64,000 nt of DNA from CALLPQ01 sp039819545. GTDB taxonomy: Bacteria > Pseudomonadota > Alphaproteobacteria > Caulobacterales > Parvularculaceae. Positions 26,181 through 35,358 of this stretch are shown one piece after another. The notes beneath the pieces are model-generated. The model did not search any database, was not told where the DNA came from, and was given only the letters and a program-made list of their open reading frames with translations. The DNA is taken from assembly GCA_039819545.1 (NCBI GenBank), contig JBCBRS010000004.1:62001-126000 (forward strand). Reading direction: 5' to 3'. Every line of letters begins with the position of its first letter. The stretch's first letter is position 1. The translations under genes were made by a program, and so were the position numbers.

Positions 26181-27036
26181 GGGTAATTGCATCAAGTGTG
26201 TGATGATGAATCTCCCGGATACGATTGGCAATGGCTTCGGCGTAAACATCCACAAGAATGCTCATATGGTTTTCGCGCGGGAAATGGCCAAACCAGCCAT
26301 AACCAGTATTGAGCCGCGCGGCCTGCGCATCTGACGCCCGCATGCCATTAACCGGCGTGCACGCGAAAATCGCCAGGGGAAACTGGACCACCGCTTCCTC
26401 ATCAAGATAGTCAGCCTTGTGATCAATCGCGAGCACCTCATCGCGGGCGGTGTCGTGATGGCGTTGACTGGCGAGCGCCGCAACCTTATCGGCACGCGGT
26501 TTGCCGTGAAGCTTGAAATTATTGGGCGCAAGCCGCGATGCCATATCGCCGAGGCCCAGTGACGCCCCCTTCGCCGTTGCCTTAGCCAACCAGTTAAATT
26601 GGCGATGGGCAAAATAGGTGACGGGCGCCGTGGCCACCCGCGGTGACACCGCATCGACAAAGACAAGCCCGCGCACATGGTGTGGAAACAGCGTCGCGAA
26701 GGCGTGGAGGCGGATGCCCGCCATCGAATGTCCGACGAGGATAATCGGCCCGTCGGCGCCAATCGCATCAAGAAGGCGAACCATCTCCTGCGCATGCCAA
26801 TCGGCTGATGGCGTGCGGCCAGCGGGCAAAGGATCGCTCGCCCCCATACCCGCGCGGTCATAAAGGCAAACCCGAAAGTCAGCCTTCAGCGCCTCCTTCA
26901 GCCACCAACCGTCAGCATAGATACCATAGGCGCCGGCGTCATAGAGGATTACCGGTGCTCCCGGTGGCCCTTCAATTGAGGCATACAGCCGCCGTCCGGG
27001 CTCAACCTCAATCTGTGTAAAACCGCCATCGGTCAC
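26170..27036 (-). CDS. Alpha/beta hydrolase
   Basis: From GTG at 27036 the protein is 288 aa and cytoplasmic, with no signal sequence. It has a truncated oxyanion region (VILYDAGAYGIYADG rather than HG), then CLYDRAGMGASD, the nucleophile elbow LVGHSMAGIRLHAF, and the late His in HFPRENHMSIL. It belongs to the broad alpha/beta-hydrolase fold; no substrate can be named. The frame is open to an ATG at 27099, but only the GTG has an AGG-type box. The 3' end overlaps the VWA gene tail to tail. Confidence 0.8.
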   Translation of the reverse strand: MTDGGFTQIEVEPGRRLYASIEGPPGAPVILYDAGAYGIYADGWWLKEALKADFRVCLYDRAGMGASDPLPAGRTPSADWHAQEMVRLLDAIGADGPIILVGHSMAGIRLHAFATLFPHHVRGLVFVDAVSPRVATAPVTYFAHRQFNWLAKATAKGASLGLGDMASRLAPNNFKLHGKPRADKVAALASQRHHDTARDEVLAIDHKADYLDEEAVVQFPLAIFACTPVNGMRASDAQAARLNTGYGWFGHFPRENHMSILVDVYAEAIANRIREIHHHTLDAITPNA

Positions 27037-27151
27037 TGTGCTTTTACCTGCTGGTTTCGCGCACCGTAGCCCGGGCCTCGTCGCTCGGCATCCATCCAAA
27101 GGGAACCATTATGCCAGCAAACCGTTCTTAGCGCATCAAAAGGAGAAAGAT

Positions 27152-27274
27152 ATGAAAATTCTAATGCCACTATTCTCATTGCTGTTGTTGCTGAGCGCAT
27201 GCGAAACCATTGAAGGTGCTGGGCGTGACATTGAAAATACCGGCGATGCTATCGAAGACGCCGCCCACGGATAA
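27152..27274 (+). CDS. Entericidin-type small lipoprotein
   Basis: A 40-aa protein with a strong AAAGGAG box: signal MKILMPLFSLLLLLSAC with the lipidated Cys at 17, then the entericidin motif ETIEGAGRDIENTGDAIEDA. Entericidins are tiny cell-envelope lipoproteins first studied as a toxin/antidote pair in E. coli; many alphaproteobacteria have a single copy whose role is unclear. It converges with dapD, eight bases apart. Confidence 0.85.
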   Translation: MKILMPLFSLLLLLSACETIEGAGRDIENTGDAIEDAAHG

Positions 27275-27282
27275 TCCGAGCT

Positions 27283-28125
27283 TCAGTCGCGCAAAAGATC
27301 GTTCACAGATGTTTTTGATCGGGTCTGTTCATCAACCTGCTTGACGATCACCGCGCAATAAAGCGAGGGGCCCCAGTTACTGCCTGGCATTGTGTCCGTA
27401 GCCGGAATAGTGCCGGGAACAACCACGGCGTAGGGGGGCACCTCACCCCGGTGTATCTTCCCGGTCTTGCGGTCAACAATTTTTGTGGACGCGCCCAGGA
27501 AAACGCCCATGGACAGGACCGCCCCCTCCCGCACGATCACACCTTCCGCAACTTCTGATCGTGCGCCAATAAAGCAATTATCCTCGATAATCACCGGGTT
27601 GGCCTGAAGCGGTTCGAGGACACCGCCGATCCCAACACCGCCGGAAATATGGCAATTGGCCCCGATCTGCGCGCACGATCCCACGGTGACCCACGTATCG
27701 ATCATGGTTCCGGCGCCCACATAGGCGCCAATATTGACAAATGATGGCATGAGCACAGCCGACGGCGCAACAAACGAGCCTTTGCGTACCGTCGCAGTGG
27801 GCACAGCGCGGAAGCCAGCCTGCGAAAACTGATCGGCATCCCAACCATCAAACTTTGAATCAACTTTGTCCCACCACTGCGCACCACCCGGGCCGCCATC
27901 GATAAGTTTGTTGGGCGTCAACCGAAACGATAAGAGCACTGCCTTTTTGAGCCATTGATGGACACTCCATTCACCGTCCACCCCCGGCTCGCAAACGCGC
28001 GCAGCCCCGCTGTCAATCAGCGCGATGGCGGCATCTACCGCCGCTGCAATGCCCGGCACGTCACCGAGCGCATCGCGCTTTTCCCATCCGGTTTCAATGG
28101 TCGCTTTCAGGTCTTCGATATTCAT
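27283..28125 (-). CDS. dapD: 2,3,4,5-tetrahydropyridine-2,6-dicarboxylate N-succinyltransferase
   Basis: DapD adds succinyl from succinyl-CoA in the lysine/diaminopimelate pathway, which also feeds peptidoglycan. The 280-aa protein has the N-terminal helical domain and the left-handed beta-helix with hexapeptide repeats (VNIGAYVGAGTMIDTWVTVG, IGANCHISGGVGIGGVLEP, EDNCFIGARSEVAEG). The pyrimidine 5'-nucleotidase gene lies 58 bp upstream on the same strand, a pairing common in alphaproteobacteria. Confidence 0.97.
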   Translation of the reverse strand: MNIEDLKATIETGWEKRDALGDVPGIAAAVDAAIALIDSGAARVCEPGVDGEWSVHQWLKKAVLLSFRLTPNKLIDGGPGGAQWWDKVDSKFDGWDADQFSQAGFRAVPTATVRKGSFVAPSAVLMPSFVNIGAYVGAGTMIDTWVTVGSCAQIGANCHISGGVGIGGVLEPLQANPVIIEDNCFIGARSEVAEGVIVREGAVLSMGVFLGASTKIVDRKTGKIHRGEVPPYAVVVPGTIPATDTMPGSNWGPSLYCAVIVKQVDEQTRSKTSVNDLLRD

Positions 28126-28183
28126 AAGTGTCTCTTGTTGGGTTCAACCATCCTGCCACGCAAAGGCCAACGGCATTGAAAAT

Positions 28184-28885
28184 TTAAGATGCCATTTTCT
28201 GGAGGGCATCTTCGAGAAAGCCCGCAAGGTCAGTCGTTTTATGGTGCACATGGGCAAAATGATCATCGGGATGGGCGGGTCTTTTTGCGACCGGCTCATC
28301 GTCAATCCAGCGCGCTTGCGAGCAAACCAGGACCGTGCGCATCCCCATCGTTTCCGGGACCCTCAAATTCTCAGCGATATCTTCAAACATAATCGCCCGC
28401 GCCGGGTCGAGATTATGCGCCTGAACAAACGCTTCATAGGGGTGCGCGTTTGGTTTGGGCACATAACCCGCAGCGGCGATATCAAAGATTCCATCAAACA
28501 AAGACGTGATCCCGAGCTGTCCCAGCACGTTTTCCGCATGCTTCACGGAGCCATTGGTGAAAACGAATCGGCGACCCGGTAGCGCTTCAATATTGGCCGC
28601 AAGCCGCGCGCATGGCGCAACGCCGCTGACGTCAATATCATGGACATAGTCCATGAAATCCGTAGGCGGCACATCATGCTCATTCATCAGGCCAGAAAGG
28701 GTCGTACCATATTGCACATAATAGTCTTTCTGGATTTTCCGGGCATCCGGGTAGGACAGGCCCAGCGTGCGCTCCACAAACGTTGTCATCCGCGCATCAA
28801 TCTGCGCAAAGAGCTGGCATTCAGCCGGATAGAGCGTGTTATCAAGATCGAATATCCAGCTATTGACGTGGGCAAGATCGGACAT
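28184..28885 (-). CDS. Pyrimidine 5'-nucleotidase (HAD family)
   Basis: The 233-aa protein carries motif I as WIFDLDNTLYP, typical of the SDT1/YjjG-like pyrimidine 5'-nucleotidase group, motif II FTNGS, Lys in YVPKPNAHPYEAF and the acid in IMFEDIAENL. Substrates in this group are UMP, CMP and related nucleotides. It is the gene usually found beside dapD in alphaproteobacteria, and likely co-transcribed with it here. Confidence 0.9.
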   Translation of the reverse strand: MSDLAHVNSWIFDLDNTLYPAECQLFAQIDARMTTFVERTLGLSYPDARKIQKDYYVQYGTTLSGLMNEHDVPPTDFMDYVHDIDVSGVAPCARLAANIEALPGRRFVFTNGSVKHAENVLGQLGITSLFDGIFDIAAAGYVPKPNAHPYEAFVQAHNLDPARAIMFEDIAENLRVPETMGMRTVLVCSQARWIDDEPVAKRPAHPDDHFAHVHHKTTDLAGFLEDALQKMAS

Positions 28886-28993
28886 GAGGCAGCCTAATAA
28901 TTTTTATACGAACGGTTTGTTCACAAGGGGAGCAGTCCAAAGACACTGGACCGCCCACACCTGAAACGGGTGAACCCAAACCAATATCTTAGC

Positions 28994-30046
28994 CTACGGC
29001 GTTGGCGTCGGGGCGAAGGCGCCATCTTCAAAATCATACGTCGCCACTGGGGAGCCGCCAATCTCCACCCGCTTGAACATCGCCACATCGAGATCCTGAT
29101 CCGCGCAGCTTGACCGGCTATCGGTGCTGAAAATCACATCATTCACACAGAGCGGCTTATCACCGCCCAGAAGAGCGCGATCAGGCGAGGCGGCATCACC
29201 GCTGCCTAAAATACCGTATACGTAGTAATGGTCGTGCTCCAATTCGCCTTTTAAGACCTTGATGCATTGGCCCGGGTCCATTTGCCACCATCCCTCGGAC
29301 TGGTAAGTTTTGTCTGCATTTCCGGGATAGCCGATGGCGGCCCAAACCTCGTCGCTGGATTTGTTGCAATAGAAAAAGCCAAGCTTGGCATCATTGGTAT
29401 TTGCCTCGTCTATCAAGGCGGAAATGATCTCGTCATCTATGCTGTTACCGTCCGGCAGGCCGCGATTCTTGCGATAGGCGGCGATAGCGCGGCGGGTCTC
29501 CCTGCCCATGGTCCCGTCAATATTATCAATGGGCATGCCCACATCGGAGAGTAGGCGCTGCACCCCGGCAACTTTGGCTGAATAAACCGTCAGCGTTCTT
29601 TTTTCCACGAAATTTGTGGTGTATGTGCCATCGGCGGCGTTCGTCACTTCCACATTCATAAAGGCCCGCTGATTTTGCGGTTCTTCGCGGCATACTTCCT
29701 GATTGCGCAAATTGAAAAACCCTGAATTTTCAACGCACAGGGCCGTATCGCCGGACCAGGTCCGTTTCGAGCCTTTATGGCCGTCAATGGCTTCTCCGAA
29801 AACGAAATAGCGACCCGGCACCACATCATTGGTCAGAACGATCTTACATTGGCCAGGATTCATGGGCCACCAGCCGCGGGTTGCCAATCGATCGCCATCC
29901 ACATACCCAATGGCGGCACGCATGGCGTAGCTGGTCAGGTTGCAAAGGCTATATTTCGCTTCGGCTGGGGCTGCGAAGACTGTGGAGCCTGCCAGCGCTG
30001 ACCAAAACACCGCCACGCCAACCCATAACCGCATTTTTCTATCCAT
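28994..30046 (-). CDS. Secreted DUF1036 - peptidoglycan-binding-like - DUF1036 protein
   Basis: The 350-aa protein has a Sec signal (LWVGVAVFWSALAGSTVFAAPAEA). Residues about 31-140 are a DUF1036 domain (LCNLTSYAMRAAIGY, GWWPMNPGQCKIVL, YFVFGEAIDG). Residues about 155-210 look like a peptidoglycan-binding helix bundle (VQRLLSDVGMPIDNIDGTMG, TRRAIAAYRKNRGLP). Residues about 220-340 are a second DUF1036 domain (FFYCNKSSDEVWAAIGYP, GWWQMDPGQCIKVL, YYVYGILGSG). Each DUF1036 copy keeps the paired Cys. DUF1036 is alphaproteobacteria-rich and of unknown function. The layout suggests a periplasmic or cell-wall-associated protein, which is inference. Confidence 0.85.
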   Translation of the reverse strand: MDRKMRLWVGVAVFWSALAGSTVFAAPAEAKYSLCNLTSYAMRAAIGYVDGDRLATRGWWPMNPGQCKIVLTNDVVPGRYFVFGEAIDGHKGSKRTWSGDTALCVENSGFFNLRNQEVCREEPQNQRAFMNVEVTNAADGTYTTNFVEKRTLTVYSAKVAGVQRLLSDVGMPIDNIDGTMGRETRRAIAAYRKNRGLPDGNSIDDEIISALIDEANTNDAKLGFFYCNKSSDEVWAAIGYPGNADKTYQSEGWWQMDPGQCIKVLKGELEHDHYYVYGILGSGDAASPDRALLGGDKPLCVNDVIFSTDSRSSCADQDLDVAMFKRVEIGGSPVATYDFEDGAFAPTPTP

Positions 30047-30256
30047 AGTGACGATAACCCTTGCTTACCTCGCCCCACCCCAGTCCACACCAACACCGGG
30101 ACCAAGTCCTCTACCCATGCCGACGCGGACCCAATATTTCTACCCGAACCCCCGGACGGATCAAGCTTGGGTTTTGCGGGCACGCGGACCCGCCTGGTGG
30201 AAACAGACAAATCACCGATGTGGGCCAGCCTGGCAGCGTCAGCATGGGGGCGACCG

Positions 30257-32518
30257 GTGAGTGAAAATCAGGTGAGCATTTTGCTACCGCTACCTGTGGA
30301 GGCACCGTTTGATTACCGGGTTCCCACCGGCATGAGCCTGGCGGCGGGTGATTGGGTGGAGGTGCCCTTTGGCCCGCGCCCCATGCGCGGCGTTGTCTGG
30401 CGCCCGCCCGGCGAGCCTGCACCGGCAACGGCGCGCCCGGTTGATCCTGAAAAACTGAAAGTCGTGGCGCATCGCTTTTCACTCCCGCCCTTGGGCGCGG
30501 CAACGCGCCGGTTTGTCGATTGGGTTGCCAACTACACCCTGTCCCCGGCGGGGTCAGTCTTGCGGATGGTCATGCGATCCGGTGACAGCCTTTCAACCCC
30601 GCGCGGTATCCCGGCGGTCCGGCGCGCGACACCCAGCCCAGGCGCCGATGATGTGCGCATGACAGCAAAACGCGAGCAGGTCCTCGCGGCTTGCGGCGCG
30701 GAGCCTATCGCCATCAAAACGCTTGCCGAAAAAAGTGGGGCCAGCCCCGCCGTGATCCGAGGTCTGGTCTTGGCCGGTGCCCTCACCGCTGTGACCCTTG
30801 ACCCCGATGCCCCCTTTGCCGCGCCGGACGTTGAGCGCACCGGCAAGGCGCTCTCCCCGGCGCAGGCCCTCGCCGTCGACACGATTGCGGATCATCTGCG
30901 CAGCTTTACCGGCGATCCCGAAAAAGGCCCACCTAAGCCGATCCTGATCGACGGGGTCACAGGGTCCGGCAAAACGGAAGTTTATCTGGAGGCGGCAAGG
31001 CTTGCGCTGACCAAAGATCCCACTGCGCAAATCCTGATCCTCCTGCCGGAGATTGGGCTGACCCTGCCTTTTCTAAAACGCATTGAAGCGCGCTTTGGCG
31101 CCGCGCCCGCCGCCTGGCATTCCGATGTCCCGGCCGCTGCCCGGCGCCGGGTCTGGCGACGGGTGTTGGATGGGCAGGTCCGCCTAGTCGTCGGCGCGCG
31201 CTCGGCCTTGTTTTTGCCGTTCCAAAACCTACAGATGATCATCGTGGATGAGGAACACGACCCCGCCTACAAACAGGAGGACGGAGTTCTTTACCACGGG
31301 CGTGACATGGCCGTTGCGCGTGGCAATCTTGACCGTATACCGATTATCCTTGCCTCGGCGACACCGGCGCTGGAGACCATGGTCAACGCGCTTGATGACC
31401 GCTATCACAGGCTGACCCTGACCGAACGGTTTGGAGCGGCAACCCTGCCCGTTATTGACCTGATTGATTTGCGGGAAACACCGCCCACGTCCGGTCAGCA
31501 ACCAGAAGGCCCACCCGCTGCTGCACGCCAACCAAGCTGGATCGCACCGCCGCTTGCCGATGCCATTAGCGAGACCATGGTACGCGGGGAACAGGCGCTT
31601 TTGTTCCTGAATCGACGCGGCTATGCGCCCCTGACGATCTGCCGAAAGTGCGGGCACCGCATGATGGCTCCTGACAGCGATACCTGCCTTGTGGAGCACC
31701 GGTTTGAAAACCGGCTTATCTGTCATCACACGGGTTATTCGATCCCAAAACCAAAGGCTTGCCCCCAATGCAATGCGGTTGATAGCCTTGCCGCCTGTGG
31801 CCCCGGTGTCGAGCGCATTGCCGATGAGGTACGACGTCGGTGGCCCCATGCGCGTACGGAAATTCTGTCCTCTGATCGAACGCAAGGAGCGGGCACGGCG
31901 AAGACGCTGCTGGAGGCCATGCGCAACAGCCAGATTGATATTTTGGTGGCAACGCAGGCCGCCGCCAAGGGCCACAACTTTCCCAACCTGACGCTCGTGG
32001 GCGTTATTGATGCGGATATGGGCCTGTCGGGCGGTGATCTGCGCGCGGCAGAACGCACCTATCAACTCCTTGCGCAGGTTGCAGGACGCGCGGGCCGCGC
32101 TGCCAAACCGGGGCGCGCGCTAATCCAGACCCATCAACCAAATGCCCCCGTTCTTCAGGCGCTGATTGACGGGGATCGCGACCGATTTCTCGCCATTGAG
32201 GCGGAAGGGCGCATGGCCATGCTGTTCCCGCCTTTTGGTCGGCTGGCGGCTATTGTGCTGCGCGGTAAAAACGAAACCCAGGTCCGCACCACCGCGCAAA
32301 CCCTGCGGCAGGCGGCACCGCGTACGCAGGGCATTGAAATCTGGGGGCCCGCGCCCGCGCCGCTCTACCGGCTAAACGGTGAAGTGCGTATGCGCATGCT
32401 CGTGCGTTGCCGGCGTGATCTCAACCTGCAGGCCTATTTACGCGACTGGCATGGCAAAACCAAAATTCCGAGCGCAATCCGGCGGACAATCGATATTGAT
32501 CCGTACTCGTTCATGTGA
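30257..32518 (+). CDS. priA: Primosomal replication helicase PriA
   Basis: PriA reloads the replisome at stalled forks. From GTG at 30257 the product is 753 aa with the N-terminal DNA-binding domain (VSILLPLPVEAPFDYRVP), Walker A GVTGSGKT at about residues 233-240, DEEH near 331, and C-terminal helicase motifs (ATQAAAKGHNFPNL, QVAGRAGRA). Zinc site 1 is intact: CRKC (Cys462, Cys465) and CPQC (Cys502, Cys505). Of the four zinc site 2 cysteines (E. coli C445, C448, C463, C466) three are replaced: the CPxC place reads APDS and CHHC reads CHHT. An additional Cys appears a few residues later (SDTC). Confidence 0.95.
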   Translation: MSENQVSILLPLPVEAPFDYRVPTGMSLAAGDWVEVPFGPRPMRGVVWRPPGEPAPATARPVDPEKLKVVAHRFSLPPLGAATRRFVDWVANYTLSPAGSVLRMVMRSGDSLSTPRGIPAVRRATPSPGADDVRMTAKREQVLAACGAEPIAIKTLAEKSGASPAVIRGLVLAGALTAVTLDPDAPFAAPDVERTGKALSPAQALAVDTIADHLRSFTGDPEKGPPKPILIDGVTGSGKTEVYLEAARLALTKDPTAQILILLPEIGLTLPFLKRIEARFGAAPAAWHSDVPAAARRRVWRRVLDGQVRLVVGARSALFLPFQNLQMIIVDEEHDPAYKQEDGVLYHGRDMAVARGNLDRIPIILASATPALETMVNALDDRYHRLTLTERFGAATLPVIDLIDLRETPPTSGQQPEGPPAAARQPSWIAPPLADAISETMVRGEQALLFLNRRGYAPLTICRKCGHRMMAPDSDTCLVEHRFENRLICHHTGYSIPKPKACPQCNAVDSLAACGPGVERIADEVRRRWPHARTEILSSDRTQGAGTAKTLLEAMRNSQIDILVATQAAAKGHNFPNLTLVGVIDADMGLSGGDLRAAERTYQLLAQVAGRAGRAAKPGRALIQTHQPNAPVLQALIDGDRDRFLAIEAEGRMAMLFPPFGRLAAIVLRGKNETQVRTTAQTLRQAAPRTQGIEIWGPAPAPLYRLNGEVRMRMLVRCRRDLNLQAYLRDWHGKTKIPSAIRRTIDIDPYSFM

Positions 32519-32552
32519 CCATGACCAGCGTTTCTTTCCTCACGGCTGGTGG

Positions 32553-33932
32553 ATGATGACAAAGACACCCCTGCCCGATCCCACCTATGGCTTGATCCTC
32601 AAACTGGCCTGGCCAGCGGCGGTTGCAGCCTCGGTAACGCCCTTGTTGGCGATTGTGGATGTGTGGGCGCTCGGGCAATCGGACAGACCTCTCGATATTG
32701 CAGCGGTTGGTTTGGCGGCAACCATCTTCTCGCTCGTTTACTGGACATTCGGCTTTATACGGATGAGTGTGGCTGGCCTGACGGCACAAGCGGCAGGGGC
32801 GGAGGATTTTCGCGAGGTTAGGCTGGGTTTCCTGCGCGCTCTGGCGCTTGGCGGGGTGATCGGTTTGGCCATGGTCCTGTTACAAGGGCCGCTCGGCGCC
32901 ATCGCCTTCAAGATGCTTGCCGTGGGATCGGCGGCAACAGAAACAACCTTCGCGGCGGCGCGTCGGTATTTCGAAATCCGCATTTGGGGCGCGCCCTTTG
33001 CGCTTGCCACTTATGCCTGTTTTGGCTGGCTAACCGCGCGTGGTCGCACGGACTATCTGATGATCACAGCAATCATCATGACCCTGATGAATATCATTCT
33101 TGATATCTATTTCGTCCTCGCCCTGAAACAGGGCGCCGGCGGCATTGCCCTTGGCACGCTCATCGCGGAAGTTACGGGGTTTTTCCTCAGTCTCACCCTC
33201 GTTTGGCGCGTTTCGGTCAAGGACCCTGAAGGCCGCGAAACCCTTTCCTGGCAGGGATTTGCCAGCCGCACCGCCATGGTGCGCATGCTGTCGGTCAACC
33301 GCGATATCTTTTTTCGGACGTTTTTGCTGGCGTTTTCTTTTGCGTGGTTCGTGCAACGGGGCAGCATCTTTGGCGATGTGACACTGGCCGCCAATCAAGT
33401 GCTGCTGCAGCTGTTCCTCTTGTCGGGCCTTGCCCTTGATGGCACGGCCATTGCCGCCGAAACACTCGTGGGCCAAACGCTAGGCAGTAAAGAAAAAGGC
33501 GGTGGCGGCGAGGGGCCGCTGGCGCGGTTTCGCTTGATCCTCCGGCGCAGCTTTATCCTCGCCACGCTTGCTGCGCTCACCTTTGTGGCCGTCTATCTGG
33601 CGTTCGGCGACGCTATTGTGCGTATGTTGGTCCCGGAAACCACTGTCTTGTCCGAGGCACGACAGTATTGGGAATGGATTATCATCAGCCCACTGATCGT
33701 GATGGTATGTTTCCAGCTGGATGGTATCTTTGTGGGCGCCACCCACGCCCGCGAGATGCGCAATAGCATGATCCTCGCGGCGGCCCTCTTCATCCCGCTC
33801 AGCTTGTGGCTGCCATCATCTTTGGGCAATCATGGGCTATGGCTTAGCTTTTCACTCTATTTCCTCGCCCGGGCGGCAGGCCTGTGGATAGCCTTGCCTG
33901 CACTGACAAATCGCTTCCGCGCCTCTGGGTGA
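32553..33932 (+). CDS. MATE-family efflux transporter (DinF-like)
   Basis: The protein of about 459 aa has twelve predicted membrane helices in two six-helix bundles, beginning YGLILKLAWPAAVAASVTPLLAIVDVWALGQ and continuing through FIRMSVAGLTAQAAGAED. This start, with an Asp at the end of helix 1 and a GLTAQA segment in helix 2, is typical of the DinF branch, which exports cationic drugs or metabolites with Na+ or H+. ATG at 32553 (or 32556) is preceded by a weak GGTGG box; longer in-frame extensions overlap priA. It lies 34 bp after priA on the same strand. Confidence 0.9.
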   Translation: MMTKTPLPDPTYGLILKLAWPAAVAASVTPLLAIVDVWALGQSDRPLDIAAVGLAATIFSLVYWTFGFIRMSVAGLTAQAAGAEDFREVRLGFLRALALGGVIGLAMVLLQGPLGAIAFKMLAVGSAATETTFAAARRYFEIRIWGAPFALATYACFGWLTARGRTDYLMITAIIMTLMNIILDIYFVLALKQGAGGIALGTLIAEVTGFFLSLTLVWRVSVKDPEGRETLSWQGFASRTAMVRMLSVNRDIFFRTFLLAFSFAWFVQRGSIFGDVTLAANQVLLQLFLLSGLALDGTAIAAETLVGQTLGSKEKGGGGEGPLARFRLILRRSFILATLAALTFVAVYLAFGDAIVRMLVPETTVLSEARQYWEWIIISPLIVMVCFQLDGIFVGATHAREMRNSMILAAALFIPLSLWLPSSLGNHGLWLSFSLYFLARAAGLWIALPALTNRFRASG

Positions 33933-34014
33933 AGGACGGCGTTTGTCGTGACAGATCCCGGGGCCAGCGCTACGCTTGCCCGTGAATACCGATTAAATAC
34001 AAAGGTAACGAACC

Positions 34015-34440
34015 TTACCGCCGGAAGAACACCCTATCGAGCGCAAGTCCGTCATCAGACTTGAATGCCAACAGAACGAGCGTGGCAAAGAAGACCGTGG
34101 AGGATGGATAAAACAGAAGGTTTGCCTGTGTGCCTTCTTCCCACAGGAACAGGCTTAGCGGGTCCACAAGGTGCTTCCAGATAAAGACTGTTGATACCCC
34201 CAAAAACAAGGCCTGCGCCGGGTAAACGATAAAGCGCAATAAGCCCAGGATGATGAGCGCGCCAAGCGCCATCTCGGCACCGCCAAGGATCATCTGCATC
34301 TGCTCGCCATCCAGCAGATTGTTGTAATATTTGCCTGAAAGGCGCGGGCCCGTTGCCGGTTTTAACAGCCGCAGCAACCCCCACCAGACAAGTAGACCGC
34401 CCGTGGAGACGCGCAGAAGAAGAAGTGATAGCGCTTTCAT
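34015..34440 (-). CDS. DoxX-like small membrane protein
   Basis: The 141-aa protein has four predicted helices (LSLLLLRVSTGGLLVWWGLLRLL, MILGGAEMALGALIILGL, FIVYPAQALFLGVSTVFIW, LFYPSSTVFFATLVLLAF), the layout of DoxX/DUF6041-type membrane proteins. No catalytic or metal residues stand out. The glutaredoxin-like gene lies 52 bp upstream on the same strand, so a redox-related membrane role is possible, as for other DoxX proteins; that is inference. Confidence 0.65.
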   Translation of the reverse strand: MKALSLLLLRVSTGGLLVWWGLLRLLKPATGPRLSGKYYNNLLDGEQMQMILGGAEMALGALIILGLLRFIVYPAQALFLGVSTVFIWKHLVDPLSLFLWEEGTQANLLFYPSSTVFFATLVLLAFKSDDGLALDRVFFRR

Positions 34441-34492
34441 CGTTATTTTCCTTTATATTGAAACAGGTCTGTCTGGCCGCGCACATGTAAGG

Positions 34493-35125
34493 TCAGAGCG
34501 AACCAGGAGACAGCGAACCGCGCCCACGGCGCGTATCAGGCTCCACATCAATGCCAAGCCGCGCACCAAGATCATCAGCGCCGCCCACATAGTGACCATC
34601 GAGCCAGATTTGCGGCGTCGTCACCGGTGTTTTTTCACCGATAATTGGTTTTACCCGGGCAAGCATATCGTACATGGCGCCCGGGTTCTTAACGACATCG
34701 TGATACGTATACTGAATATTTGCATCGTCGAGATAGGTTTTCGCCCGCGTGCAATGGGGGCATTTTTCTTTGCCAAAGATATGATTACCCTCCAGCGAAA
34801 ATCGTTCGGCATGGACGCGGATGACCGCTTCGGCGAGGACACCGCGATTTAGGGCATCTCCCTGGCTGATCCTTTTGCCCTCCACCATGACGATGGGCGC
34901 GTGCCAGCCGCCATTGGCAAACAGAGGCTCCCACCAATGCGAAAGCCAGTCTTTGATCTCAAAAATCACCTTTGCGCCCGCCAGCTCATTAGCCATCGTA
35001 TCCTCAATGACATCCTCGGTCAGCGCGCATTCTCCGCAGGGGATTTTCACCTTGAAGGGGCCCCATTTGCCTGCCCATCGATAGAGCAGAATTTTAACCG
35101 GCGTCTGATCTTTAGGTCTCGCCAT
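34493..35125 (-). CDS. Two-domain thioredoxin-fold/glutaredoxin protein
   Basis: From ATG at 35125 (MARPKDQTP, GAGGG box) the protein is 210 aa. The N-terminal half is a thioredoxin-like segment with a CGEC pair (VKIPCGECALTEDVIED). The C-terminal half is a glutaredoxin with the active site KEKCPHCTRAKTYLDD and the glutathione-binding end VTTPQIWLDGHYVGGADDLG. A tail of Arg/Ser/Gly follows. Glutaredoxins reduce disulphides using glutathione. The tandem suggests that one redox site passes electrons to the other, which is inference. Confidence 0.85.
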   Translation of the reverse strand: MARPKDQTPVKILLYRWAGKWGPFKVKIPCGECALTEDVIEDTMANELAGAKVIFEIKDWLSHWWEPLFANGGWHAPIVMVEGKRISQGDALNRGVLAEAVIRVHAERFSLEGNHIFGKEKCPHCTRAKTYLDDANIQYTYHDVVKNPGAMYDMLARVKPIIGEKTPVTTPQIWLDGHYVGGADDLGARLGIDVEPDTRRGRGSLSPGSL

Positions 35126-35358
35126 GTTTACCCTCGCGTGAATGCCCATAATCGCGATCAAAATTGATGAGGACTAATTACCAGAACGCCCGGCGCAAAT
35201 GGTCGCAGCCCCGCATCACGGTCAACAAAACTTTTCGTGACCCGGCCACAAACGCGCGCAAGACGCCCGTAAAACCACCCACATGCTTGAAAAAACCTGG
35301 GAAAACGGTATCTGCGAGGCAGACAGGCAGGCCGTGCAAGAGGCGGAAAGAGACTGCG

